Numbered from the stretch's first letter, positions 17,241 to 27,180 are shown. The stretch is 64,000 nucleotides of DNA from Sphingobacterium tabacisoli (GCF_017908035.1 NZ_JAEQMU010000001.1:2232001-2296000), one strand, 5' to 3'. Made by a program: numbers and translations. Notes: generated by a model not told the origin, from the letters alone.

Positions 17241-18710
17241 ATATGCTTTCGCAAAAAGAACTCTCTTAGACGAAGGCTTACCTGTAAAAATACACACCCC
17301 TTCTTCTTCCTTCGCATCCAAAGGAATACAACGTATAGTAGCCTTGGTCTCTTCCTTCACCCGCTTCTCCGTTTCTACCGTACCATCCCAATGACAAGAA
17401 ACGTATCCGCCTTTGTTTTCTATTATATCTTTAAACTCATCGTAGGAATTAGCCTCCGTAGTATGACTAGCTTTAAAGTCTAATGCTTTCTGATATATGT
17501 TCTGTTGTATATCTTCTAAAAGAACCTCTATAACATTTGCGAGCCCCTCTTGCGCTACCGTTTCTTTTGTTTGCTTATCACGACGGGCCAACTCTACCGT
17601 ACCATTCTGCATATCGCGTGCCCCTACCGCTACACGAACGGGTACACCTTTCAATTCCCATTCCGCAAATTTAAACCCAGGACGCTGTGTATCACGGTCA
17701 TCATACTTAACAGAGATATCCTTACCTCTCAGCTCCGTTTGTAGATTCTTAACAAATCCATCAATGTTTGCTTTCTCCTCCTCTGTTTTATAGATAGGTA
17801 CAATAACGACTTGTATAGGTGCTAATTTTGGAGGCAATACTAAGCCTTGGTCATCCGAGTGCGCCATGATAAGTGCGCCCATCAGACGGGTCGATACCCC
17901 CCACGATGTCGCCCATACATACTCCTGCTTACCTTCTTTACTCGTAAATTTAACATCAAAAGCCTTTGCAAAATTCTGTCCCAAGAAATGGGACGTACCT
18001 GCCTGCAATGCCTTTCCGTCTTGCATCAATGCCTCAATACAAAAAGTATCCAATGCACCCGCAAAACGTTCATTTTCTGTTTTTCGGCCACGCACTACTG
18101 GAACCGCTAATGTATTTTCAGCAAAATCAGCGTACACCGCCAACATTTGCTCTGCCTCAGCAATGGCCTCCTCGCTCGTAGCATGTGCCGTATGTCCTTC
18201 TTGCCATAAAAACTCTGCAGTTCTCAAAAACAGGCGTGTTCTCATCTCCCAACGCACTACATTGGCCCATTGATTGACCAAAATTGGCAAATCCCGATAA
18301 GACTCAATCCACCCCTTATACGTGTTCCAGATAATGGTTTCCGATGTAGGTCGTACAATTAACTCTTCCTCCAACTTCGCTTCCTCATCTACAATGATCT
18401 GCCCATTACCGTCATTTTTCAACCGATAGTGTGTTACTACAGCACATTCTGTTGCAAAACCTTCCACATGAGACGCCTCCTTAGAGAAGAAAGACTTGGG
18501 AATAAACAAGGGGAAATAGGCATTACTATGTCCTGTTTCCTTAAAGCGTTTGTCCAAAATGGCCTGCATACGCTCCCAAATTGCATACCCATAGGGTTTA
18601 ATAACCATACACCCCCGCACAGCAGAGTTCTCTGCTAAATCAGCCTTAATCACCAGGTCATTATACCATTGAGAATAATCCTCGCTTCTACTCGTTATTC
18701 CTTTGCTCAT
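17238..18710 (-). CDS. proS: Prolyl-tRNA synthetase (archaeal/eukaryotic-type, without editing insertion)
   Basis: This 490-residue ProRS charges tRNA-Pro. Class II motifs are [15 protein letters not shown] (motif 1 region), [16 protein letters not shown] and [20 protein letters not shown] (motif 2), and [21 protein letters not shown] (motif 3). An anticodon-binding domain follows at about 285-390, then a zinc-type C-terminal extension with cysteines ([21 protein letters not shown]) ending in the invariant-type FAKAY. It lacks the INS editing domain of E. coli ProRS, as is normal for type 3 enzymes. Confidence 0.96.
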   Translation of the reverse strand: MSKGITSRSEDYSQWYNDLVIKADLAENSAVRGCMVIKPYGYAIWERMQAILDKRFKETGHSNAYFPLFIPKSFFSKEASHVEGFATECAVVTHYRLKNDGNGQIIVDEEAKLEEELIVRPTSETIIWNTYKGWIESYRDLPILVNQWANVVRWEMRTRLFLRTAEFLWQEGHTAHATSEEAIAEAEQMLAVYADFAENTLAVPVVRGRKTENERFAGALDTFCIEALMQDGKALQAGTSHFLGQNFAKAFDVKFTSKEGKQEYVWATSWGVSTRLMGALIMAHSDDQGLVLPPKLAPIQVVIVPIYKTEEEKANIDGFVKNLQTELRGKDISVKYDDRDTQRPGFKFAEWELKGVPVRVAVGARDMQNGTVELARRDKQTKETVAQEGLANVIEVLLEDIQQNIYQKALDFKASHTTEANSYDEFKDIIENKGGYVSCHWDGTVETEKRVKEETKATIRCIPLDAKEEEGVCIFTGKPSSKRVLFAKAY

Positions 18711-18978
18711 TGTTCTTTTTTAACTATTTAATTTGTAACAATATATTATGGTTACGGACAATCCGTAATAATATCTTTTTCCGTCGATAAATTAATTTAT
18801 ATTTTTGAGACAGGGATTAAACCTTTGCAAAAATATGCGTCTAAGATAGTAAAAAGAGACTAGATTATATAGACACTTTAGTGATAAAGATATAAAGAGC
18901 CCTACATGTATAATACAGAATACCGTGGGTTATTCATTAAAAAGGCTCCATCTGAAAGCTAAACAAAAAATCAAACAG
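18711..18978. other. Divergent intergenic region with a short palindrome
   Basis: Between proS (-) and the Gly/Tyr-rich lipoprotein (+). TTACGGA-CAA-TCCGTAA at 18752-18768 is a perfect operator-like inverted repeat. No unambiguous TAnnTTTG promoter stands out and no small gene is evident. Confidence 0.4.
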
Positions 18979-20196
18979 ATGAAAACAAATAAATTACTTA
19001 TCGGAGGCTGGACTTTAGCACTTGTTGCCGTATTGAGCTCCTGCTCGACGAGTAGACAAGTAACGTATAGAGACGATGTCTATAACAATCAGGCTGCAGG
19101 TAGCAGACCTGCACCGGTTTATCAAAGTCCTGATTATTACTATACCGAGCAACAAAATTCGAATTCCAATACAGACGGTGGCTATTATTCAGATGAATAT
19201 TCAGACGAAGAATATTACGAGGATCAGTACGAAGACCTACAATACGCAAATCGTATCAATAGATTCTATTATTCTGCCCCAGGCATGACCTATTATGATC
19301 CTTGGTTTGACCCATGGTACGGATATGGTGGCTTCGGCTTAGGTTGGTCTACTGGTGGATGGGGTTCGAGCTGGTCCATTGGATTTGGATGGGGATCGCC
19401 TTACTACAGCTACGGCTGGGGATCACCTTATTATGGTTATGGCTGGGGAAGACCTTACTACGGATACGGCGGTTATTGGGGACACAACTCTTATTACAAT
19501 TCTTGGGGACACCCATACTACGGATACAATAATAACTATTATTATAACAATGGTTATTATGGCAGTAGACGTCCTGCTAATTCTTCTGTGCGCTCTACCA
19601 ATCGAGATCGATTCAACACGAGAACAGCAAGTTCTAGCCGTAGAGACGCAGGATCTACCTCTAGCAGAAGAGGTTCCACAGGAGTGGTACGCGATGCTAA
19701 CGGTCGTATTGACACTAGATCCACCACATCAAGTCGTAGAGGTACTACCGACGGAACAATATCAAACCGAGTAGGCACATCTCGCGGAGACGGTGGTAGC
19801 CTAAGAGGCTCAGCCAACACATCACGTAGAGGAACTTCTACGGAGGTAAATAGAGGAAATATGGACTCAGGAAGAGGGACAGACACTCGTGCAACAAGTA
19901 GTAGACGTGGACAATCTACAGGTCAAGGTACGGTAGCAAGACCTACACGACTGACAGATCTAGCACTTCTAGACCGGCTACTGCTCCTTCCTCAAGTCGC
20001 CGTTCAGATAGTGGCAGTTCTTCCAGAAATTCCGGAAGCACTTATACACCGCCTTCGAGAAGCAGTGGTTCATCCATGTCTAGTGGTGGTGGTTCTATGT
20101 CTCGCGGAGGCGGAGGCGGAGGTGGCGCTTCATCGACCCGTTCATCAGGTTCATCAAGACGCTAAAAGTAAGCTAATCCTCAAAAAAAGGCATTAG
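18979..20196 (+). CDS. Gly/Tyr-rich surface lipoprotein with Ser/Arg-rich tail; apparent frameshift near its end
   Basis: Starting at ATG 18979, it has a signal peptide with lipobox LSSC. An acidic Tyr/Asp/Glu segment follows (YYSDEYSDEEYYEDQYED), then a low-complexity region of repeated GWGSPYYGYGWG-like units at about residues 110-195, then a Ser/Arg/Thr-rich region with SSRRG repeats. From about 19930 the open frame turns into a Leu/Val-rich sequence unlike the rest. The +2 frame continues the theme (TTDRSSTSRPATAPSSSRR … SMSRGGGGGGG … SSRR) to a TAA at 20165. So the native product probably ends at 20165 after a 1-nt loss (or 2-nt gain) between 19905 and about 19965. No function is known. 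Confidence 0.75.
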   Translation: MKTNKLLIGGWTLALVAVLSSCSTSRQVTYRDDVYNNQAAGSRPAPVYQSPDYYYTEQQNSNSNTDGGYYSDEYSDEEYYEDQYEDLQYANRINRFYYSAPGMTYYDPWFDPWYGYGGFGLGWSTGGWGSSWSIGFGWGSPYYSYGWGSPYYGYGWGRPYYGYGGYWGHNSYYNSWGHPYYGYNNNYYYNNGYYGSRRPANSSVRSTNRDRFNTRTASSSRRDAGSTSSRRGSTGVVRDANGRIDTRSTTSSRRGTTDGTISNRVGTSRGDGGSLRGSANTSRRGTSTEVNRGNMDSGRGTDTRATSSRRGQSTGQGTVARPTRLTDLALLDRLLLLPQVAVQIVAVLPEIPEALIHRLREAVVHPCLVVVVLCLAEAEAEVALHRPVHQVHQDAKSKLILKKRH

Positions 20197-20238
20197 TCTA
20201 GATAAACAGTTCTTTAAACGAAAATAAACACTATCCTT

Positions 20239-20270
20239 ATAAACAGCCAATAATTAAATTGGCTGTTTAT
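20239..20270 (+). terminator. 12-bp stem between lipoprotein and FadL-like genes
   Basis: ATAAACAGCCAA / TTGGCTGTTTAT around an 8-nt AT loop. Only a short T-rich tail follows, and the next start codon lies 22 bp downstream. It may be a terminator or a leader structure. Confidence 0.5.
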
Positions 20271-20291
20271 AAATTGGACAAACAGTAATTT

Positions 20292-21842
20292 ATGAAAATT
20301 AAGCATATTATCCTTTCGGCATTCGTCTCGAGTATATTTTGGACACAATCGCATGCCCAATCCGTAGACGATGCAATAACATTTTCAAGAGAAGACAACG
20401 GCGGGTCTGCGCGAATGAAAGGAATGGGAAATCCCCAAACAGCACTAGGAGGTGATATTTCATCGATCAATGGAAACCCTGCCGGTCTAGGTTTCTTCAG
20501 TCGATCAGATATGTCTATCACATTTGATTACCTAGGAAATAAAAACAAAACTTCTTACCAAGGGATGAACTCTAACAGTAAGAAGGACAATTTCGGTGTA
20601 GATCAAGCAGGTGTTGTTTTTCACTTTCCTACCTCAGCCTACCGTTCCAATTCAGGCTGGATGAATTTCAATGTAGGAATAAGTTATAATAAAACGCAAA
20701 ATTTTAATAATAGACTAACCTACGAAGGCGTAAACAATCAAACCACAATTGTAAATGCACTTTCGGATATCATGTCTGGAGACTTCGGTGCAGACTTTGC
20801 TCAATCCAATATCGTAGAACAATTCGGAGATTCTAAAAAAGGCTACTTCCCCTTAGCTAAAGAAACGGCGGATAAAAAACAGTATAACGACATTATCACC
20901 AGAGGCAACCGTAGCAAGACCGCTATTGCCTTTGGTTCCAACTACAACAACAAGTTTTATATTGGTGCTACATTAGGTATTACCTCATTCAGATATGAAA
21001 AAAGCACCCAGTTTATTGAAAATGGCTGGACCAAAAGCAGAGATGAAATTTTAGTAGACAATCCAAACTCAGATTATGCTGACCCGACAAAGCCAGGGTA
21101 TAAATATACTGAAGCCAGCTATGAACTATTTGACAATCAAGCTCAAGTGACAGAAGGTTCTGGAGTAGATTTCAAACTAGGAATGATCTATAAACCTACA
21201 ACCGACTGGAACATTGGCCTTACAATCAATACACCTACCTGGACAACAGTTAAAGATGATAGCCAAGCGTACACCGACGTGCATTTCTACGATAATGATT
21301 CCGCAAAAGATCCTTTTGAGGTCTACGAATCGAAAAACTACCCTGGGCAGCTAGACTACAACATGACTACCCCTTGGAAATTTGGCTTAGGCCTTTCCAA
21401 ATTTTTCAGTAGAGGACTCTTGACAGCAGACATGGAGTACGTCACATACAATACCATGCGCTATTCTTCGGCCAATTATTCAGGTGGAGGATCATATGAT
21501 AATATAAACAAGGATATAAAAAATTTATATAAAAATGCGGTCAACTTCAGAATCGGCGGAGAATTCTTATTTACTAACATCTTAAGTGGTCGTGCTGGTT
21601 TCAATTATTTTGGCAATCCTTACAAAGATGGGATTAAAGATGAGAACTACAGCGGCAGCTTAGGATTGGGGGTAAAATTAACAAACTCTCTTTACATGGA
21701 TCTAGCTGTTGTACACCAAGTCAATTCATACAATCAAACCGCTTACACTATAGCTGAGGACTTCTGGAAAGCCCCGAGCCCGGTAGCATCGATTGATCAC
21801 AAAAGAACAAGTGGTATCCTAACGTTAGGCGCAAAATTCTAA
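20292..21842 (+). CDS. FadL/OmpP1/TodX-like outer-membrane transport protein
   Basis: A 516-residue beta-barrel precursor. After the signal peptide (HIILSAFVSSIFWTQSHAQS) comes the family's N-terminal hatch-like block DNGGSARMKGMGNPQTALGG followed by DISSINGNPAGLGFF, then repeated amphipathic strands, ending SGILTLGAKF with a terminal Phe. The NPAGL motif is the hallmark of FadL-type channels for hydrophobic compounds. The natural substrate is unknown. A strong terminator follows at 21861. The 32-bp stem upstream separates it from the lipoprotein gene. Confidence 0.85.
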   Translation: MKIKHIILSAFVSSIFWTQSHAQSVDDAITFSREDNGGSARMKGMGNPQTALGGDISSINGNPAGLGFFSRSDMSITFDYLGNKNKTSYQGMNSNSKKDNFGVDQAGVVFHFPTSAYRSNSGWMNFNVGISYNKTQNFNNRLTYEGVNNQTTIVNALSDIMSGDFGADFAQSNIVEQFGDSKKGYFPLAKETADKKQYNDIITRGNRSKTAIAFGSNYNNKFYIGATLGITSFRYEKSTQFIENGWTKSRDEILVDNPNSDYADPTKPGYKYTEASYELFDNQAQVTEGSGVDFKLGMIYKPTTDWNIGLTINTPTWTTVKDDSQAYTDVHFYDNDSAKDPFEVYESKNYPGQLDYNMTTPWKFGLGLSKFFSRGLLTADMEYVTYNTMRYSSANYSGGGSYDNINKDIKNLYKNAVNFRIGGEFLFTNILSGRAGFNYFGNPYKDGIKDENYSGSLGLGVKLTNSLYMDLAVVHQVNSYNQTAYTIAEDFWKAPSPVASIDHKRTSGILTLGAKF

Positions 21843-21860
21843 ACAGTTTCAGATACTATT

Positions 21861-21900
21861 AAAAAGGGGCTGTCTCGAGTATACGAGACAGCCCCTTTTT
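21861..21900 (+). terminator. Strong terminator after the FadL-like gene
   Basis: A5 GGGGCTGTCTCG / CGAGACAGCCCC T5: a 12-bp GC-rich stem and uridine tail. Confidence 0.9.
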
Positions 21901-22016
21901 CTTTATACAGTAAAAAACTGATACTTCATATTTCTTACTAAAATAGGTCCGGTTCAACTTGACACCAATTAGGGCCCATTTTAATATATAATAAGGATTT
22001 TATACGGACTTTATTC

Positions 22017-22070
22017 GGAGATAACAGGGACTTCATTCGGATCAAACCGAATAAAGTCCCTGTTATCTCC
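22017..22070. repeat. 24-bp-arm hairpin, MITE- or REP-like
   Basis: Arms 22017-22040 (GGAGATAACAGGGACTTC…) and 22047-22070 (…GTCCCTGTTATCTCC) pair over 24 bp with one mismatch and a 6-nt loop ATCAAA. A partial direct copy of the inner arm (GGACTTTATTCGG) lies immediately left. No T-run follows, so it is not an ordinary terminator. Both strands stay open through it, which makes spurious ORFs. Confidence 0.6.
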
Positions 22071-22162
22071 CTGCTATATCCTGATTTATTACTTCTTAAA
22101 TAATAACTTAGTAATAACATGTTCCCTAGTTATTAAGATCATTTAGTTAAACTTAAAACAGC

Positions 22163-22255
22163 ATGGGGAGAACAGAAAATGGACCAATGGAATCTGTTCG
22201 TCGAAAAGTAGGATCATTAAATGATCCTAGATATCTAAATCAACGGAAGAAGTAA
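22163..22255 (+). pseudogene. 30-residue remnant resembling the N-terminus of DUF6266 proteins
   Basis: An ATG ORF encodes MGRTENGPMESVRRKVGSLN plus ten more residues before TAA. The start MGR-ENGPMG-V-GKVG is, from memory, the N-terminal signature of DUF6266, a family of about 200 residues common in Sphingobacteria. Only the first 20 residues look related, so this would be a decayed fragment left between two hairpins. A chance ORF remains possible. Confidence 0.35.
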
Positions 22256-22263
22256 AAGCAAAA

Positions 22264-22325
22264 AAGCCTCGAGTGGAACACGAGGCTTAATATACTTAAC
22301 AAAAGTGGCTTAACTAAGCCCCTTT
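22264..22325 (-). terminator. Tandem stems downstream of glpR
   Basis: Two small stems lie beyond the glpR stop: GGCTT-AACT-AAGCC (22307-22320, minus-strand tail ACTTTTG) and AAGCCTCG / CGAGGCTT (22264-22271, 22281-22288, minus-strand tail TTTTTGC). Together they are plausible terminators for the minus-strand regulator. Confidence 0.6.
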
Positions 22326-22342
22326 TTAATATGATGGATTCA

Positions 22343-23104
22343 CTATTTCGCGATTATGGTTTCAATACCCAACGAATCAAACAGCTCTTGAAAAGCGGGA
22401 GGTATCTCATTACTGATAACGATATCGATCTGTGAAAAATCTACAATTTTCCCAAAGCTCTTTCTACCAAATTTACTGAAATCGGCCAATACGATAACCT
22501 GTTGTGCTACAGTAATCATTTTTTGGTTTAACATCGCCTCTTGAGCATTCGTTGTGGATATACCGTAGTCGAGATCAATACCATCTACCCCCAAAAACAA
22601 TTTCGAACAGAAAAAATGATCTAAGATATTATTCGCATATTGCCCAGTCACTGACGATGATGTACGACGTACAGAGCCCCCCAATTGGATGACCTCAACA
22701 TTTTGATGTTTAAGTAACTCCAGCGTCACGTTCAATGCAGATGTAACCACAGTAAGATTTCCCTGTGGCATGATTTCTCGCGCCAGAAACTGCGTTGTTG
22801 TCCCCGATCCAATAATAATAGAATCATTAGCCAAAACCAGTCTAGATGCTGCTCGCGCTATACTTATCTTTTCATCTTCATATATTTTTTGCTTTTCAAC
22901 AACGGACCTGTCTGTTTGATAAGGATTCTGCCTTGTAGCACCACCATGTGTGCGATACACAAGCCCCGTATCTTCCAAAAACTGTAAATCTTTACGGATT
23001 GTTACAGAAGAGACACTTAATTCTTCACATAAATCCAAAACAGAAACGTGTCCATTTTGGTTTACTTGTTTGATGATATATTGATGCCGTTCGACATTAT
23101 TCAT
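22343..23104 (-). CDS. glpR: DeoR-family transcriptional regulator, likely glycerol-3-phosphate repressor
   Basis: From the ATG at 23104 the product is 253 residues, the normal DeoR length. An N-terminal winged helix (ERHQYIIKQVNQNGHVSVLDL, SVSSVTIRKDLQFLEDTG) carries the DeoR signature. A C-terminal sugar-phosphate sensor domain follows, with IIIGSGTTTQFLAREI and the conserved VVLADFSKFGRKSF. The open frame extends 33 codons further upstream, but that stretch has no family character. It is divergent from glpD and heads the glp locus, hence the assignment; effector glycerol-3-phosphate is inferred from context and homologues. Confidence 0.85.
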   Translation of the reverse strand: MNNVERHQYIIKQVNQNGHVSVLDLCEELSVSSVTIRKDLQFLEDTGLVYRTHGGATRQNPYQTDRSVVEKQKIYEDEKISIARAASRLVLANDSIIIGSGTTTQFLAREIMPQGNLTVVTSALNVTLELLKHQNVEVIQLGGSVRRTSSSVTGQYANNILDHFFCSKLFLGVDGIDLDYGISTTNAQEAMLNQKMITVAQQVIVLADFSKFGRKSFGKIVDFSQIDIVISNEIPPAFQELFDSLGIETIIAK

Positions 23105-23262
23105 ACAGATATTACTAATTTTCATTGGATACCAGTTACCTCTTTGGTATATCTGGGCAGATGTAGCGAACTGCATTAACAAGAGCATCCCTCCTACATT
23201 CACAATCCTAAGATAATTAAGTTATTCTAAAATTAGGACATTTATCTAAAAGACTTCATAAA

Positions 23263-23282
23263 CTTTCGTTTATTTACGTTTT
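23263..23282. promoter_or_regulatory. Candidate GlpR operator
   Basis: CTTTCGTTTATTTACGTTTT between glpR and glpD contains two CGTTT half-sites exactly 10 bp apart. DeoR-type regulators such as AgaR are known to use repeated TTTCGTTT-like half-sites. A related AAACGAAAC sits at the end of glpF (27179-27187). Binding is inferred. Confidence 0.4.
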
Positions 23283-23328
23283 TTATTATTTTTACAAAAC
23301 AAAGCACAAATAAACACAGGGAATCAAA

Positions 23329-24894
23329 ATGAAATTCACAAGAAACGAAGCTTTAGAAAGCATTCAGAATACAGACCTTTGGGATATTGCCATTATAGGG
23401 GGCGGAGCTACCGGCTTAGGAATTGCCGTTGATGCCGCTTCGAGGGGATACCGTACGCTACTTGTCGAAAAATACGATTTCGCAAAGGGCACATCAAGCA
23501 AGAGTACGAAGCTAGTTCATGGTGGAGTACGCTACCTTGCCAATGGCGACATAAAACTTGTGCTATCTGCTTTGAAAGAAAGAGGCTTACTCTTTAAAAA
23601 TGCACCTCATGTTTCTTTCGTGCAGAGCTTTGTAATACCGTCCTATTCAACTTTCAATAAGTTGAAATTTCTTATAGGTCTAAAACTATACGATTGGATG
23701 GCTGGAAAACTGAGAATAGGGAAATCTACCTTATTGAATAAAGATGAAGTCACTCAAAAATTACCCAAGATAAAGACTAAAGGCCTAGTAGGTGGTATAC
23801 AATATTACGATGGTCAGTTTGATGATTCCAGACTTGCTATCAATTTGGGACAAACAGCAGCTTCTCATGGAGCCACCCTATTGAACTATGCCGAAGTCAA
23901 CAACATCACCAAAGATGCAACAGGTAAAACAAATGGATTAAGCCTAGTAGACACCTTATCAGGAGCTACGTTTACCATTCAAGCAAAATCAGTGATCAAT
24001 GCAACAGGCGTCTTTGTGGATGATATTCTTAAACTCGACACCCCCACCCACAAAGATATTGTTCGCCCGAGTCAAGGAGCGCATATCGTCATCGACAAAA
24101 AATTCTTAGGCAATGAAGATGCACTAATGATACCGGAGACCAGTGATGGACGTGTACTTTTTGGTGTACCATGGCATGACAAAGTACTACTCGGCACCAC
24201 CGACACCCCACTTCATGCACATCAGATTGAGCCTAGACCACTCCATGAGGAAATCGATTTCATCTTGAAAACAGCAAATGATTACCTCGAGAATGCGCCT
24301 ACTGAAAAAGACGTTCTTAGTGTATTTGCAGGCTTACGTCCATTAGCGGCACCCACCGATGGTGACTCCGAAAGCACGAAAGAAATATCGAGAGACCATA
24401 AGCTCATCAAGAGCGCCTCTCAATTGATCACCATTACTGGGGGAAAATGGACTACTTATCGCAAAATGGCAGAAGAAACAGTTGATTTAGCCATAAAAAC
24501 AGCTAGTCTTTCCCCTACCACATGCAAAACACAAAACTTACCAATCCATGGCTATTCTCTGAACAAAAAGCCTGGTCATTGGCAAGTCTATGGTTCAGAC
24601 ATTGAGCCACTCATGAAACTGGCTTCAGAATCTCCTGCATTAGGAGAGAAACTTCATCCGATGTATGAATTTCTAGCTGCAGAAGTCGTTTGGGCATGTC
24701 GTAATGAAATGGTTGCCAAAGTAGAGGACTTTTTAGCACGACGAGTACGTTTTCTTTTATTGGATGCTAAAGCCTCTTTAGAAGCTGCCCCAAAAGTCGC
24801 ATCACTAATGGCAGAAGAGCTGGGTAAAAATGAAGCTTGGATAGCGAAAGAAATCGAAGATTATACAACCCTTGTTAAAAACTACACCCTATAA
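23329..24894 (+). CDS. glpD: FAD-dependent glycerol-3-phosphate dehydrogenase
   Basis: GlpD oxidises sn-glycerol-3-phosphate to dihydroxyacetone phosphate at the inner membrane and passes electrons to quinone. The 521-residue protein has FAD-binding DIAIIGGGATGLGIAVDAA near residue 20, FAKGTSSKSTKLVHGGVRYL near 51 (flavin and substrate contact), NATGVFVD near 224, and the C-terminal TGGKWTTYRKMAE. A DAO_C-type C-terminal domain follows. It is the first gene of the glp operon, 24 bp before glpK. Confidence 0.95.
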   Translation: MKFTRNEALESIQNTDLWDIAIIGGGATGLGIAVDAASRGYRTLLVEKYDFAKGTSSKSTKLVHGGVRYLANGDIKLVLSALKERGLLFKNAPHVSFVQSFVIPSYSTFNKLKFLIGLKLYDWMAGKLRIGKSTLLNKDEVTQKLPKIKTKGLVGGIQYYDGQFDDSRLAINLGQTAASHGATLLNYAEVNNITKDATGKTNGLSLVDTLSGATFTIQAKSVINATGVFVDDILKLDTPTHKDIVRPSQGAHIVIDKKFLGNEDALMIPETSDGRVLFGVPWHDKVLLGTTDTPLHAHQIEPRPLHEEIDFILKTANDYLENAPTEKDVLSVFAGLRPLAAPTDGDSESTKEISRDHKLIKSASQLITITGGKWTTYRKMAEETVDLAIKTASLSPTTCKTQNLPIHGYSLNKKPGHWQVYGSDIEPLMKLASESPALGEKLHPMYEFLAAEVVWACRNEMVAKVEDFLARRVRFLLLDAKASLEAAPKVASLMAEELGKNEAWIAKEIEDYTTLVKNYTL

Positions 24895-24918
24895 TAGCTA
24901 ACCTAATAAACCCAATAT

Positions 24919-26421
24919 ATGATGAAGAAGGAATATATACTCGCTCTGGATCAAGGTACCACCAGCTCCCGAGCGATTCTTTTCAGCCAAAAAGGAGAAA
25001 TTATCGAGATCGCTCAAAAAGAGTTTACGCAGATATATCCAAAGTCAGGCTGGGTAGAGCACGATGCCCAGGAAATATGGTCTACCCAACTTGCCGTTAT
25101 GACCGAAGTAGTCGCTAAGACAAAATTAAATCTAGAAGCGATCAAAGCCATAGGTATAACTAATCAAAGAGAAACCACTATAGTTTGGAATAGAAAGACA
25201 GGCAAACCAATCTATAATGCTATCGTATGGCAGGATCGCAGAACAGCAGACTACTGTAAAAAAATTGCAGAGAAAGGACTAGAACGCACCATACAGGAAA
25301 AAACTGGACTTCTTATCGACGCCTATTTTTCCGCTTCTAAAATCAATTGGATACTCAATAATGTAAAAGGAGCTAAACAATTAGCCCAAAAAGGCGAGCT
25401 TGCCTTTGGCACCGTAGACTCCTGGCTAGTGTATAACCTTACAAACGGCGAAAAACATATTACAGATGTCTCAAACGCCTCACGCACCTTACTTTTAAAT
25501 ATCCACACTTTACAATGGGACAAAGAACTTCTGGATATTTTCGAAATACCAGAATCAATGTTACCCATCGTATGTAGTAGCTCCGAGATATACGGGCACA
25601 CGACTCAGAATATCGCTAAAGTCCAGATCCCGATTGCTGGAATTGCGGGAGATCAACAAGCCGCTCTTTTTGGTCAACTATGTACCCAAAAGGGTATGGT
25701 TAAAAACACCTATGGGACAGGCTGCTTTCTACTCATGAACATTGGTAAAAAACCGGTTATATCCAGCAATAAATTGGTAACCACAGTTGCCTGGAAAATC
25801 GGCAAAGAAGTTAACTACGCTTTAGAAGGCAGCATCTTTATAGGTGGCGCTGTAGTACAATGGCTCAGAGACGAGCTAGGTATTATCCGCAAATCCAATG
25901 AAGTCGAAAAACTAGCCAATAGTGTACCTGATACCAATGGTGTCTATCTCATACCGGCATTTTCAGGATTAGGTGCTCCACATTGGAATGCTGAGGCCCG
26001 AGGCACTATGGTTGGACTATCCCGCGGTTCTAACGCGGCACATATTGCCCGAGCTTCATTAGAGAGCATCGCCTATCAGACCTATGATATATTGAAAGCG
26101 ATGGAAGCGGACTCCGCATCCCGTATAAAAGAACTACGGGTAGATGGCGGTGCGACCCAAAATAGTTTCTTAATGCAGTTTCAGGCTGACATTCTAAAGA
26201 CCAAAGTCATCCGCCCTTCTATTACAGAAACTACAGCCATGGGGGCTGCATTTCTTGCAGGTTTGGCTGTCGGATTCTGGAAAGACACCAAGGAACTTCA
26301 AGCGCTGTGGGAAGAAGATAGAATATTTGAAGCAACGAAATCAAAGAAATATGATGCCCAGCTTGCAGAATGGAAAAGAGCAACCGATACTGCTAAATTT
26401 TGGGCAGATTACAAGAACTAA
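24919..26421 (+). CDS. glpK: Glycerol kinase
   Basis: GlpK phosphorylates glycerol with ATP to glycerol-3-phosphate. At 500 residues it has the standard length, with phosphate-1 loop [14 protein letters not shown] at the N-terminus, [19 protein letters not shown] near 76, [10 protein letters not shown] near 102, [13 protein letters not shown] near 240 and [12 protein letters not shown] near 308, the last being a FGGY-type signature. Two consecutive ATG codons begin the ORF. The second may be used. It lies between glpD and glpF. Confidence 0.97.
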   Translation: MMKKEYILALDQGTTSSRAILFSQKGEIIEIAQKEFTQIYPKSGWVEHDAQEIWSTQLAVMTEVVAKTKLNLEAIKAIGITNQRETTIVWNRKTGKPIYNAIVWQDRRTADYCKKIAEKGLERTIQEKTGLLIDAYFSASKINWILNNVKGAKQLAQKGELAFGTVDSWLVYNLTNGEKHITDVSNASRTLLLNIHTLQWDKELLDIFEIPESMLPIVCSSSEIYGHTTQNIAKVQIPIAGIAGDQQAALFGQLCTQKGMVKNTYGTGCFLLMNIGKKPVISSNKLVTTVAWKIGKEVNYALEGSIFIGGAVVQWLRDELGIIRKSNEVEKLANSVPDTNGVYLIPAFSGLGAPHWNAEARGTMVGLSRGSNAAHIARASLESIAYQTYDILKAMEADSASRIKELRVDGGATQNSFLMQFQADILKTKVIRPSITETTAMGAAFLAGLAVGFWKDTKELQALWEEDRIFEATKSKKYDAQLAEWKRATDTAKFWADYKN

Positions 26422-26454
26422 CAAGAGGTAACCACCTTTCAATAAATCTATATT

Positions 26455-27180
26455 ATGACACCTTTTATTGCAGAATTAATAGGAACTGCTGTGATGATAC
26501 TCCTGGGAGGGGGAGTCGTCGCCAATGTAGTTTTAAAACAGACCAAGGGAAACGACTCAGGTTGGATCGTCATTACAACCGCCTGGGCATTCGCTGTTTT
26601 TGTCGGCGTAACGATTGCCGGTCCTTATAGTGGAGCGCATCTTAACCCCGCCGTGACACTGGCCAACTATATTTTAGGAAGTATAGATCTTCGGACTACA
26701 CTATCCTACATCGCGGCACAGTTTATAGGCGCTATGACAGGGGCTACCCTCGTATGGATCATGTACAAAGACCACTTTGACCAAACCGACGACTCTGGAG
26801 CCAAACAGGCAGTATTCTGCACAGCCCCAGCGATCAAGAATATTCCCATAAATCTATTCAGCGAAGCCTTAGGAACCTTCGTACTGATATTTACCATATT
26901 ACACTTTAAAGAAGCAAGTCTAGCAGATCACTCCCCTATCGGGCTAGGATCCATAGGCGCAATTCCGGTTACATTCCTCGTTTGGGCCATTGGACTATCC
27001 TTAGGTGGCACAACAGGTTATGCAATCAATCCTGCTCGAGATTTAGGCCCCCGTATCATACATGCCTTATTGCCTATTAAAAATAAGGCAAACTTCGACT
27101 TATCTTATGCATGGGTACCTGTCATAGGACCATTGATCGGGGCTTCTCTAGCTGCGTTATTATTCGTCTTTATGAAATAA
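26455..27180 (+). CDS. glpF: Glycerol uptake facilitator (aquaglyceroporin)
   Basis: The 241-residue MIP-family channel has six TM segments and the two pore motifs GAHLNPAVTLANY near residue 64 and GYAINPARDLGPR near 182. The D after the second NPAR (NPARDLGPR) is the residue that distinguishes glycerol channels from water-only aquaporins. It follows glpK by 33 bp, so imported glycerol is trapped by phosphorylation. An AAACGAAAC sequence, a possible GlpR half-site, overlaps its 3' end. Confidence 0.96.
   Translation: MTPFIAELIGTAVMILLGGGVVANVVLKQTKGNDSGWIVITTAWAFAVFVGVTIAGPYSGAHLNPAVTLANYILGSIDLRTTLSYIAAQFIGAMTGATLVWIMYKDHFDQTDDSGAKQAVFCTAPAIKNIPINLFSEALGTFVLIFTILHFKEASLADHSPIGLGSIGAIPVTFLVWAIGLSLGGTTGYAINPARDLGPRIIHALLPIKNKANFDLSYAWVPVIGPLIGASLAALLFVFMK

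Noticed and set aside
21938..22120. 60-codon minus-strand ORF over the 24-bp-arm palindrome
   Set aside because: The palindrome itself makes the frame open. No signal peptide, domain or ribosome site was seen. It is kept only as repeat DNA.
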